A program made the translations under genes and the position numbers. The notes under the pieces were generated by a model. That model saw only the letters and a program-made list of their open reading frames with translations. It was not told where the DNA came from and made no database searches. 64,000 nt of DNA, taken from Sindora glabra. Lineage: Eukaryota; Streptophyta; Magnoliopsida; Fabales; Fabaceae. The DNA lies in contig CM035236.1 of assembly GCA_020226215.1 (NCBI GenBank), positions 55,427,057 to 55,491,056 of the forward strand, read 5' to 3'. This document shows positions 25,530 to 36,245 of this stretch, piece after piece (the stretch's first letter is position 1; every line of letters begins with the position of its first letter).

Positions 25530-26010
25530 CCTTCTAAGGTTACCACCAAAACTGTATAGTTTCACTAAACTCTAAACATGAAAGTTATTGGTCTAGGTTT
25601 TAAGAAACTTTAGGAATTAGTTTCACCTTCATTGAACCTCCAGAGCTCTAGATATGACTCTAAAAAGAAATTGGTTGAACTTAAATAGAAATAGAGCATC
25701 AATTTCTTGGCTAAATTCAACCTTCTAGACATCCAAACTAGGCTTTGACCATAACATGAAAGTTGTAGAGCTTTCTATTATCTTTCCAACAATGTAAAGA
25801 TCGCCTAAATCCAATATTCATAACTCAAGTTACACCTAAAAACTTGAAATAGTGTAAAAATTCAACATTAATCAAATAATTTCAAAATATTGGAAAGTCA
25901 TCCACAAATCACATAAGAAGGTCAATTCCATAAAATTAAACATATGTAACAAACTGAGAGGCACAAAATAGTAGAAAATAATATAGATAAAATCTTGCAC
26001 ATCAATTATC
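25530..26010. repeat. Repeat related to 10780-11225 and 12240-12690
   Basis: Contains 'aacatgaaagttgtagagct', 'catccaaacta', 'caaaattcaacatta'-like wording and ends near 'aaattaaacatatgtaac', in the same order as the two modules in the Athila-type block. Probably a gypsy LTR fragment. Element ends are not visible. Confidence 0.55.
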
Positions 26011-26059
26011 GATAACAAGCATAATGTACTTCTCTCTATTTTTATGGAATTTACATTAA

Positions 26060-26071
26060 GGTTTAGGGTTT
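26060..26071 (-). promoter_or_regulatory. Telo-box upstream of L35a relic
   Basis: GGTTTAGGGTTT, reverse complement AAACCCTAAACC, contains the plant telo-box AAACCCTAA, which is frequent in promoters and leaders of ribosomal protein genes. It lies about 840 bases before the L35a-like exons and is followed by a run of T. A chance match in AT-rich DNA is possible; the position gives it some weight. Confidence 0.4.
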
Positions 26072-26899
26072 TTTTTTTTTTTTGAGACTTTGCTCTCTAA
26101 ATGCATTGTTTCACCTTCATCTATCTCAAATACTTTGTTTGCCTACTATCTACATTAACCATTCATTGAGATGCCTTGCAATTGGACATATAGCAATTCA
26201 CTATTTTGCTTGTAGTTTTGTGGGATTATATGTGATTTGAAAAAGGGATTGAACAATTTTTCCCTTCTTTTTTTCATTTATTTGTAATAATATATTCTTT
26301 TTGTTTTTTAGGAAATCCATTGATAGATAGCTAGCTCTTCTCTTCGATGATTTATTTGATGCAATTCTTTTCATAGGAAGGTGATCTATAGCTTGTATTA
26401 AGAAAGGAAAGCATTAAATGGTACTCCAAATTCTAAAACACATTAGCCTATACTCATTTTTTAGCTTGTTATTATTTTCTACATTATGCTTTGGTTGGTG
26501 TATGTCTCCATATAATAATAAGTTAAAAAGGACTATAATTTGTGTTGTTATACTTATACACTCATTAGTTATGATCTGGCATTTGTTAGCTTTTGATTGT
26601 GAGTAGAAGTATTTGATTTCGAGCAAGTGCTTTACTTGTTAATGGTTACATTTTACCGAAAAGGACTTTGCAGTTTAAAACATTAAACTATTAGGAACAA
26701 TGCGTTGCATTTCTTTATAGATAAAAGGAATTGTTAGTTTTGAAACTTGGATGCTTTTTCATGCATAAGAAGAGAGGATGTATCATGACTAATTCTAAAT
26801 CATGTCTATGAATATATAAGTAGAGCTCTTGGTTATTCATATTTCACATGGTATTATGCTTCTAAGTAATCCAATGTTGTATTTCCTTTTACATTTTAG

Positions 26900-27440
26900 A
26901 CTCTATGCGAAAGGCACAATCATCGCATGCAAGAGGTAACATTTTCTTGGTCCTGCTAACTTCGGTGGTTTTTTAATCAAATTTCTGGCGTTAGTTGGTT
27001 AGGGGTCCTGTTATGTGATCTGATGGATAGGAGGTTTTGAGATAGGGTGTTCTTGTCTTATTTCCTATCATTTTCAATCAACCTCGGTCCTTTAGTTAAC
27101 TAGTTTAGTGCTAAGAAGGTGTTGTTGTTCTTGTACAGGTCCAAATCAAACTAGCACCCAAACATTTATCTTATACAAATTGAGGGAGTGAACGCCAAGG
27201 AAAAAGAAACATGGTACTGTGGCAGGAAGACAGCATATATCGAAAAGGCCAATGTGAGGCTTCTTGTTTTAATGCGCTGAAGTTAATTACCGTCTCTTAG
27301 TTGGTTTTAATATTATAGTTTTTACATTGGATTTTGCTTGATCTGGACTTTCTATGGGAAAGCATGTCACCCTAGGCTGGAATGAAGTTAAGTGCTGGTT
27401 CCATAACCCTTTAAGACAGATAAACCTAGATATTTCGGTT
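26900..27440 (+). pseudogene. RPL35A: 60S ribosomal protein L35a (eL33) relic with introns
   Basis: Two exon-like pieces are clear. Bases 26900-26935, preceded by TTTTAG and followed by GTAAC, encode LYAKGTIIACKR; plant L35a has LYVRGTILGYKR. Bases 27139-27253, preceded by TGTACAG and followed by GTGAGG, encode SKSN, a TAG stop (27152-27154, where the family has Gln), then HPNIYLIQIEGVNAKEKETW and YCGRKTAYIEKAN. The split Arg codon AG|G across the intron is in phase. A weak third piece near 27345-27420 resembles the IWGKVT...V..QF end with indels. The protein is a component of the large ribosomal subunit. The first exon is not recognisable. Introns are kept, so this is not a processed copy. 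The in-frame stop and decayed end make it a pseudogene. Confidence 0.75.
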
Positions 27441-27559
27441 TGAAGGGGGTGGGAGAATGACAAGCAACATTGTTTTTCTTTTTCTTTTTTTTTTTTTAAT
27501 CTATGTTTTATCAATTAGACTGTAAAATAACAATGTTTCTCCTTTGTCCAAGTGTTACT

Positions 27560-28096
27560 TTACTTAACTTTTAGATGACATCCTCAAGCCCAGATTGGAT
27601 GACTTTTCATTTGTGCACATTATGTTACCTTGTTTGTATATGAAACACATGATAATCGCTAATTTGGATGTTAAAAGTACATAAGATCCGGCCAAGCTAG
27701 TAAACAAGAACTAGAATGGGGATGGCATATGATGGTAAGTATAACCAGTCAAATATGTGCTTTACAAATGAATACGCTGGTTAATTACTCATAGCCTATG
27801 AATTGAATCATTTAACTAGTATGTCATACCATTCTGAACAATAATTTCATTATCTGGAACTTCAAGGCTGTTGATGCTTGATTCATCATCTACTTCTACA
27901 TTACATCACTTAAACAATGTTTTTGTTTAGGTGGCATCCTCAAGTCCAGTTAAAATGAATTCTCATTTATGCACATAATATTACCTTGTATATATATGAA
28001 ACCCATGATATTTGCTAATATAGATGTTAAAATTACCAAAGATCCAGCCAAATTAGTAAACTAGAACTAGAATAGGGTAAGGCGTATGAGAAGGTA
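27560..28096. repeat. Diverged direct duplication of about 180 bp
   Basis: 27560-27735 and 27915-28096 share a series of matching blocks: 'catcctcaag', 'cacataatgttacctt'-like wording, 'atgaaac.catgata', 'gatcc.gccaa.ctagtaaac' and 'aactagaatgggg'. The copies are about 355 bases apart and differ at many positions, so the duplication is old. It lies just downstream of the L35a relic. Confidence 0.65.
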
Positions 28097-29560
28097 TTAT
28101 CCAAGAAATGAAGTGGGCAGATGAGACGATAGAAACAATACCTGATAAGAGTTATGTTTTAAACATCCTACTTCACTGCATTATGTACTAAGATAAGAAG
28201 CAAATACGCTGTGGTCGCCATGGTTAAAAATACTAAATTGCATTGTTTATGAGCGACATCACAAAACTAAGGTCTAATTCTGATGGGAAAATGGACGAGT
28301 TAGTGTGGCGAAACTTTGTCTTAAAAATCCATCTCTACTGGAAAAATCATGACCTAACCCTACCTGAGGTATGTGCCAAATTGATTTTACATAAAACAGT
28401 TTTATTAATAGATTTCAATTTTAATTGAATGCTTTTTTTGGGTGAATTAATGCAGGGACATAACAACAACATTCCCAAGTTTTGTATTCAATTCTGAGAT
28501 TGATGAAATGGCTACTTAATAGTATATTGCTTTAGGCAATACTGTTAATGACAGAATTGGATGTAACTTTTGTGTTGTTCCGTTTTCATTCAAAAGTTTA
28601 CACAACAAAAAATACATTTTTCTTTCAATTTTGATTTCACCTATTGCTTAATTATATAAGAACAGTCGGATTGGAACCTCCATCTTCTTAGAAGCAATTG
28701 GGTATATATCAGACTCCTTCAAAGTCAAATCAAGGTGATATTTCTTCTACTCGTATTACTTTTTCAGACAACCATCGGAGACAGTGATGGCGTGCTTTTA
28801 AAATTCCATTCACATTTGATAAGCTTTTATTTTTTTCAAGTGCTGAAAATACTCTCTTTCCCCGCTTCGACTAAGGCCCTAGGCTTATCTTACGTGGAGG
28901 GTGCATCAGGAAACATGAGGCATCAGCAATCTGTAAGAAATTTTCTATCCTGTAAATAAAACCATTTCATGTATTAATTAATACACATAATTATAATTAA
29001 AATTGAACTAACTATTCCTATTTTATGTAAATAGAATAATTCGAAATATGACATGAGCTCCAATGTGAAGAGTAATATGTATGAACAATCCTATTTTTTA
29101 TGTAATCCTGCTTCTAGTGGCCAAATTTTTGTCTTTAACAGGGTACTGGTTGCCACAATATTTATTGTTCTTGAAACATTTTTCTTGCTGCTTTTGGCAA
29201 TCACCAATCACCTGGTACTTTTGCCTATTACTTTCAATTATCTTTTGATGTGGGAAATAGGGTGAATTGTGGTTTGATAATATAGCTTCAAGGCAGAGTT
29301 GGATGTGTGAAAGTGCACAATTCAAGCCACTTCAAATACCCGAGATTGGAAGGATAATTTGTAGTACTTCTGTAGTTCTACTATAATTTTCAGTTGACTA
29401 TCAGTTCTGTATACTTTGTTTACAGGTAATAATTGAAGCTTCGCTGCCTATTGTTGTTCTAAACACTTAATGGCTTCGTTTACTATTAACAAGTGGATTG
29501 TGGTATATGCAGGAGAGGAGAGCTTTTGCAATTTGTTTCTTCTTTAAATTATTCGTAAAA
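28097..29560. other. Unique-looking stretch without recognisable gene
   Basis: Base composition is less repetitive than elsewhere and there are exon-like pieces, for example an open plus-strand stretch from ATG at 28243 to a GTATGT at 28367 and another after TTTTTCAG at 28767. I recognise none of the encoded peptides. It could be the continuation of the host locus that holds the L35a relic, or sequence carried by a DNA transposon. Confidence 0.35.
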
Positions 29561-29562
29561 AA

Positions 29563-29860
29563 TGGCGGTGGTTAAATGCCACTGCCATTATTTTTTAAAA
29601 AATTTCCTAGGATTTTAGCGACTATTCTAAGCCACCGCTATATTTTTAAAAAACTTTTCTTACTTAACTGTAGTTTATAACTGCTGCAATACAATAAAAA
29701 TATTTTATTTAAAACTTAACGGTAATTATAAATCACCACAATATGTCTCGGATAGTGAATATAGCAGTTATCCTTTATCGTTGCTATTTGTTGCTAGCAG
29801 CCTATTTTTTGGCAATTCGATTAACCATCACTATCCATACAAGTGGCAATTAAAACCATA
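29563..29860. mobile_element. CACTA-like subterminal repeat region
   Basis: A cluster of short GC-rich inverted repeats in AT-rich surroundings: TGGCGGTGG and CCACTGCCA at 29563-29587, TAGCGACT...CCACCGCTA at about 29617-29641, and further 'accgctata', 'aaccatcact' wording up to 29860. Such alternating GGCGGTGG/CCACCGC runs are typical of the subterminal regions of plant CACTA transposons. The terminal CACTA sequence and TSD are not visible, so this is tentative. Confidence 0.45.
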
Positions 29861-29984
29861 CCATACAAAAGTTGTAACCACCTCTTACCACTCCATTTTT
29901 TTCAATGAATAGTGGAAAAACCATAATCACTCCTATACAAATCCTTTATATGCTCAAATCCTAACAATTTAAATTGCAAAGTAA

Positions 29985-30348
29985 AGATAAAAAGATATCA
30001 TTGAGATAATACATTAGCAACAACATTGTCTTTACCTTACTTGTATTGTGTCACATATGAGAATGTTTCAATAAATTCCATCCACATTGCATGCTTCCTA
30101 TTTAATTTTTCTTAACTTTTCAAATGCTTCAATGATGTATGGTCGATATGAATGGTAAACTCCTTTGGCCATAGGTACATAATTAGTCTTGTCTCCTAGA
30201 TCAAAATAGCTCCAATACCTGTACCTAAGACATCATACTCAATTTTAAATGTTTTAGTAAAATTAGGAAAAGAAAGTAAAGGAGTCAAACTTAACCTATC
30301 CTTCAACAATTTAAAGGCACTTTGTTGCTCTTCTCCCCATTCAAATTC
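29985..30348 (-). pseudogene. Chromovirus-type gypsy RNase H (left half of split pol)
   Basis: Minus-strand pieces FNLNGEEQQSAFKLLKDRL-like, LSFPNFTKTFKIEYDVLGTG, IGAILIQE, LWPKEFTIHIDHTSLKHLK and RKHAMWMEFIETFSYVTQYK match the RNase H and tether of plant chromoviruses. The sequence stops at 30348 where an LTR starts, and the upstream part of the same gene (RT) continues at 46625. Both sides carry AATTC, the TSD of the insertion. Stops are present. Confidence 0.8.
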
Positions 30349-30676
30349 TATTAGGTTTCACACGTATCATATAATGCACTAGAAAACATATTCTCAAAAT
30401 TGTATATCATGTGAAATCTTCCCAAAATCAATGTACAGGCACATAGATCAATATCAAAGGTTACCTCTTAAGGTGCAGATGTAAATCATAAGTACAATCA
30501 AGTGATGGTGTCTCTATGATGTCCACATGAAATGAATGATAACTTCTCAACTTCTATGAAACTATTAGGAATCGTCTCTCTCATAAAAGGACTAGGGTTT
30601 AGGGCGGTTTTAAGGTTTAGTGTGATTTTTTGTGACAATTTTATTCATACAGCAAAGTGACACCTTCATTCCTTTT

Positions 30677-30740
30677 TATAGAACTAAAACACACCACTTT
30701 CCTAGTATTATAGAACTAAAACACACCACTTTCCTAGTCC
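30677..30740. repeat. Tandem repeat, two units of 32 bp
   Basis: The unit starting TATAGAACTAAAACACACC occurs at 30677 and again at 30709. It lies in the family-2 LTR at the position of its TATA box, so the core promoter (TATAGAAC on this strand's complement) has been duplicated in this copy. Confidence 0.7.
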
Positions 30741-31313
30741 TACTAGGAAAGTGCCTCCAATTTTAATTCCACTCAACCACTACTACCTTATCCCCATTAT
30801 GATGAGAATGAGGAGAGATAGGCCTTATCTGATAGTTATTTAATATTATCTTAACATTAATAATAAAATATTATTAGATAATAATATTATTTTATAATAT
30901 AATTATCTAATATCAAATGGCATAATTATCCAATGTTACTTTAATATCAAATAATATTACATAATATATTATATATTATGTGAATTATATATATTATTAC
31001 TTTAATAATATATATATGCAGAAAATAAGAAGCCTAATTAATAGGATTTTAGTCCAACTAAATCCCAATTAACTATTGTCTCATTCTTACTCATTTTGTG
31101 TAACCCTAGAGGTTCTTACTTCATTGGTGATAACCCATTAGTGGACCATAGATAATGAATGGTATCTAGCAATATATCACTGTCACCCAAATAGTAAAAA
31201 CGTCTATGATTTAACAGCTACCAAATGTATGAACAACATTACAATACAGTCTTTTTTGTAATAATATCCAAATCGAATTAGAGATATAAAGTGTGTCATC
31301 CTTATTAATATTC

Positions 31314-32758
31314 TGTTGGAAATCGCGCATCATACATGCACAGCGGAATAAAATTTTTGCACGATTTCCACCAAGGATCCATGCGAATTTAGAACGCCAT
31401 AAATTAGGGATTAGGGTTTATACCTTTCGGCCAAAAATCTTTTGACCGCTACAACAAGTCCGATCTGCTTCCAAATCACGAACCGGAATAGAAACTAGTA
31501 AATCAGATCACCAGTACAACGTTTATGTGGCTGCACCTCTGTGGTATCCACACGAACCCGTGAATCACCGATGAATGTCCGCTACACACACCGGTTGGAA
31601 TTGATGTCCTTACACCTCGTAGTGCTAGCTACGCCTCTTCAGGGATTTTGGTCAATGAAAGGTGCTAGGGTTTTCTATGCTTTTGCTTGGGGTGCATGAA
31701 TAATGAATAGCAATCCTATTATTACCCCATAAGCCTATTTAAATAGGTGCATAGAAAAACCTAACCTATTTGGGCTTTATTCCATGTATAATTATAGGCT
31801 TACTATTGGGCCTTATAATTATAACATGAATTCCCAAATATTAAGCCTAAATAATTTGGTCCATTAATTCCAAATTCACTAGGCTCTAAGTGTGCGACCC
31901 TACAGGCTCTCATTACGTTGGTAATGACAATTAATCATATTAATGATCATAAACAATGATTGGTGTCTAGCAACACATCATTGTTACCCAAGTAATGAGA
32001 AAGTCGGTGATTTGACTAAACCTTTACACGTGATTATCACCTATGTCCTTTTGTCCTATACATCTAGATTAAGCACGAGACATGGACCGTGTCATTCCCG
32101 TATAGCCCAATCTTGAGGTTTCTCGATTCCTAAGTAAGCTGACTGAAACAAATGTAACCAACATCTCATGTCAATTCATCTGAGCATGGCCATGCATTTT
32201 CTCAACTTTACTTAATCAAGGGGCCCATAGATGTTACTCCTGTTATATAGGAGGGACAAATCCCATCTTGATCACACAAATCCCTCCGCATGATATGTGA
32301 CATATCCAATATCCACCCTTGCATTCACTTAACCATTAGTGACATAGAATAGTATCAAAATATGAAACTCACATGTAGGGAACTTTGGTGATCTCAGGTT
32401 AAAGGACCATATTAATAATGATCACTAAGAACCACTTATGACACTCATATAATGATCCATGTAGTGTTCTTAATATGGGTCGGTCCAGTATACAAGTTCT
32501 CTAACTTGTACTCATGTGTAAACTTAATATCCCATATAAGTTTTCACACATGCTAGTCTTAACATATCAAAGCAACCTAATCCACAATGATATATGACTA
32601 GGGACATTTAAGAATACAATTATTCTAAGGTTATTATTATAATTGAATATATTACGCAGATAATATATATAAATATAATAATTGGAATTGCCATTAAAAT
32701 AACATGATTCAAAATTACAATCACCAATACAATTGGTTTTAGGGTATATACACTAACA
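31314..32758 (-). mobile_element. 3' LTR of element 1
   Basis: Starts TGTTGGAAATCGCGC and ends TATACACTAACA; 1445 bp. It aligns along its whole length with 41573-43015 and with the solo copy 33109-34553. The palindrome CCTATTTAAATAGG at 31734-31747 is the likely TATA region of the minus-strand promoter. GGAGGGA at 32250-32256 and TCCCTCC at 32281-32287 form an inverted repeat in U3. Confidence 0.93.
31734..31747 (-). promoter_or_regulatory. Probable core promoter palindrome of the copia LTR
   Basis: CCTATTTAAATAGG is a perfect 14-bp palindrome containing a TATA-like TATTTAAATA. The same 14 bases occur at 19311, 33529, 41991, 53175 and 60391, that is in all six LTRs of this family in the window, though flanking bases differ. 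Confidence 0.55.
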
Positions 32759-32768
32759 ATCTCCCACT
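32759..32768 (-). other. Polypurine tract of element 1
   Basis: Reverse complement AGTGGGAGAT directly before the LTR start TGTTAGTG. The same 10 bases occur at the same place in element 2 (54198-54207). Confidence 0.85.
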
Positions 32769-32772
32769 TGCA

Positions 32773-33108
32773 CTAAAGCCAATCATCCATGTATCTAATA
32801 CCTATGGATCTCATATGACTATCATGCTTTTGCTGCGTCAGGGCTTTTGTCAGTGGATCAGCGACATTATCGTCAATCGGTATTTTGCATATCCTGACAT
32901 CATTTCTGTCAACAATATCTCTTATGAGATGATAGCGCCGAAGTATATGTTTGGATTTCTGGTGAGATCTAGGTTCCTTGGCTTGCGCAATGGCTCCATT
33001 ATTGTCACAATAGAGCTCTACTGGGTCAGCAATGCTAGGAACAACTCCAAGTTCATTGATGAACTTCTTAATCCAAACAACCTCTTTTGCGGCATCTGAT
33101 GCTGCAAT
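32773..33108 (-). pseudogene. Element 1 RNase H, C-terminal part
   Basis: Minus-strand reading from the TSD contains AASDAAKEVVWIKKFINELG, then ELYCDNNGAIAQAKEPRSHQ, RYHLIRDIV and NVADPLTKAL, the conserved end of copia RNase H, finishing at the stop at 32773. The N-terminal part of the same domain is at 34559-34922; the two are separated by a solo LTR. Read alone, an open frame extends into the LTR and would add foreign residues, but these are not part of the gene. Confidence 0.9.
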
Positions 33109-34553
33109 TACTAGAAATCGCGCATCATACATGCACAGCGGAATAAAATTTTTGCACGATTTCCACCAAGGATCCATGCGAATTTAGAACGCCATAAATT
33201 AGGGATTAGGGTTTATACCTTTCGGCCAAAAATCTTCTGACCGCTACAACAAGTCCGATCTGCTTCCAAATCACGAACCGGAATAGAAACTAGTAAATCA
33301 GATCACCAGGACAACGTTTATGTGGCTGCACCTCTGTGGTATCCACACGAACCCGTGAATCACCGATGAATGTCCGCTACACACACCGGTTTGAATTGAT
33401 CTCCTTACACCTCGTAGTGCTAGCTACGCCTCTTCAGGGATTTTGGTCAATGAGAGGTGCTAGGGTTTTCTATGCTTTTGCTTGGGGTGCATGAATAATG
33501 AATAGCAATCCTATTATTACCCCATAAGCCTATTTAAATAGGTGCATAGAAAAACCTAACCTATTTGGGCTTTATTCCATGTATAATTATAGGCTTACTA
33601 TTGGGCCTTATAATTATAACATGAATTCCCAAATATTAAGCCCAAACAATTTGGTCCATTAATTCCAAATTCACTAGGCTCTAAGTGTGCGACCCTACAG
33701 GCTCTCATTACGTTGGCAATGACCATTAATTATATTAATGATCATAAACAATGATTGGTGTCTAGCAACACATCATTATTACCCAAGTAATGAGAAAGTC
33801 GGTGATTTGACTAAACCTTTACACGTGATTATCACTTATGTCCTTTTGTCCTATACATCTAGATTGAGCACGAGACATGGACCGTGTCATTCCCGTATAG
33901 CCCAATCTTGAGGTTTCTCGATTCCTAAGTAAGCTGACTGAAACAAATGTAATCGACATCTCATGTCAATTCATCTGAGCATGGCCATGCATTTTCTCAG
34001 CTTTACTTAATCAAGGGGCTCATAGATGTTACTCCTATTATATAGGAGGGACAAATCCCATCTTGATCACACAAACCCCTCCGCATGATATGTGACATAT
34101 CCAATATCCACCCTTGCATTCACTTAACCATTAGTGACATAGAATAATATCAAAATATGAAACTCACATGTAGGGAACCTTGGTGATCTCAGGTCAAAGG
34201 ACCATATTAATAATGATCACTAAGAACCACTTATGACACTCATATAACGATCCATGTAGTGTTCTTAATATGGGTCGGTCCAGTATACAAGTTCTCTAAC
34301 TTGTACTCATGTGTAAACTTAATATCCCATATAAGTTTTCACACATGCTAGTCTTAACATATCAAAGCAACCTAATCCACAATGATATATGACTAGGGAC
34401 ATTTAAGAATACAATTATTCTAAGATTATTATTATAATTGAATATATTACGCAGATAATATATATAAATATAATAATTGAAATTGCCATTAAAATAATAT
34501 GATTCAAAATTACAATCACCAATACAATTGGTTTTAGGGCATATACACTAACA
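33109..34553 (-). mobile_element. Solo LTR of element-1 family inside element 1 RNase H
   Basis: Starts TACTAGAAATCGCGC (from TGCTGG) and ends TATACACTAACA; 1445 bp, identical in length to the 3' LTR of element 1. GCAAT at 33104-33108 and 34554-34558 is a perfect TSD, and the undisturbed target can be read in element 2 near 54535. It is the recombination remnant of another insertion, not one of element 1's own LTRs. Its left third agrees with the 3' LTR of element 1 and the rest with the 5' LTR. Confidence 0.93.
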
Positions 34554-34558
34554 GCAAT

Positions 34559-34922
34559 GTATTCAGCTTCTGTTGTAGAATCAGCCACTGTCCCTTGCTT
34601 TGAACTCTTCCAGGTCACAGCGCCACCATTAAGGCAAAATACATAACCTGACTGCGACCTGAAGTCATCTTTATCGGTTTGAAAGCTAGCATCAGTGTAA
34701 CCATTTACAATGAGCTCTTCCTCACCTCCATAAATCAAAAACATGTCTTTAGTTCTTCTTAAGTACTTAAGAATGTTCTTGATAGCTGTCCAATGACTTT
34801 CACCAGGATCTGATTAGTATCTGCTCGTCATGCTTAAAGCATACGAGACATCAGGACGAGTACATAATATAGCATACATGATAGATCCAATCGCAGATGC
34901 ATAAGGGATCTTACTCATGCGT
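34559..34922 (-). pseudogene. Element 1 RT tail and RNase H start
   Basis: Minus-strand reading gives GEEELIVNGYTDASFQTDKD, SQSGYVFCLNGGAVTWKSSK and TVADSTTEAEYIA, the strongly conserved start of copia RNase H with its catalytic Asp (TDASF) and Glu (EAEY). Upstream is the end of the RT domain. It is cut at both sides by solo LTRs (33109-34553 and 34928-36590). Confidence 0.92.
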
Positions 34923-35922
34923 TGTCTTGTTGGTGTGTGTCCTAGAACCAATCATATAAGATGATTAGAGTTATACACAATGTATTATATTTTATTTTAG
35001 GCAATTTAATTATTATATTGTTTTTATTATTATTATGCGCAATTTATAACTTAATATAATAATTATCCTTGGAATAGCTTTGCTATTCCTAAAATGCCCC
35101 TAGTCAAGTATTATTATGAAAAAGGATAGTAATAATACATCGAGACTAGCATGTATAGTGACTGATGATTACGAATCATGGATATGTGATATCAAGTCAA
35201 TACATGAGTACATTGCTAGTGAACAATGTACTGGACTGACCCACTATGAGAATATTGCATGGATAAACGTGTCATAAGTTATTCTCATATGATCACAACT
35301 ACGCATAAACCTTTGACCTGAAGTCACTACGGTTCCCTACATGAGGAATTACTCACTTTAATATTGTCCTATGTCACCTTTAATCAGGTGACAACTAGGG
35401 CATTGATTGGGTGTATCATAAATCATGCAGAGGGAAGTGAGTGATGTAAATGGAATTTTGTTACTCTTGTATAAAAGAGAAATATCCTTGGGCCCCTTGA
35501 TTGAGTGAGACTTAGAAATGCATGGCCATGCTCAGTTGAATTAATATGTGATATTAATTATTTATTTTAAGTCTACTCAGTATCAAGAAATATAAATTGA
35601 ACATTGACGAGGATGACACATTCCATGCCTCCAGTTCAATTTGGATATTATTACAAAAGGGTTATGATGTAAAACGTTGATCATGTATTAGGTGGATGTC
35701 GAATCACAGACATTCTTACTACTTGAGTGGCAGTGATGTATTGCTAGATACCGCTCGCTGTCTATGGCTCAATAATAAGTCATTGTCAACGTAGTAAGAA
35801 CCTATAGGGTCACACAAAAGGAGTAGGAATAAGACAATAATTAATTGGACTTTAATTATATTAATATCCAATTAATTGGACTTATTTTCGTGCATATATA
35901 TTATTAAGAATAATAAATTCAC

Positions 35923-35925
<3 letters not shown>

Positions 35926-35956
<31 letters not shown>
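35926..35956. repeat. (TA)n microsatellite in family-2 LTR
   Basis: An uninterrupted run of alternating T and A of about 31 bases. The sister copy at 23243-23270 has a shorter run, so the length varies between copies. Confidence 0.9.
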
Positions 35957-35959
<3 letters not shown>

Positions 35960-36245
35960 GTGATATTATTTGATATTAAAGTAATATCAAGTAATTATCT
36001 TATCAGATATTAGATAAAAATATTATGAGATAATATTATTTTGATATTTGATAACTATATGCAATTATCTAATATTAAGATATTTATATTATGAGATAAT
36101 ATCATTATCTAATATTAGATAATTAATAGATAAGTCTTATCTCTTCCCATTATCTCTAGAATAAGGATAAGATGAGTTGTTAAGTGTGATTAGGATTTTG
36201 GAAGCATTATCCTAGTAGGACTAGGATTATGACTTGCCTAAGTTC

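Noticed and set aside
32815..33099. Plus-strand frame of 94 codons
   Set aside because: It is the shadow of the element 1 RNase H on the other strand.
32773..33177. Single 134-codon minus frame as a complete small protein
   Set aside because: Its first 23 or so residues come from the inserted solo LTR; only the remainder is RNase H.
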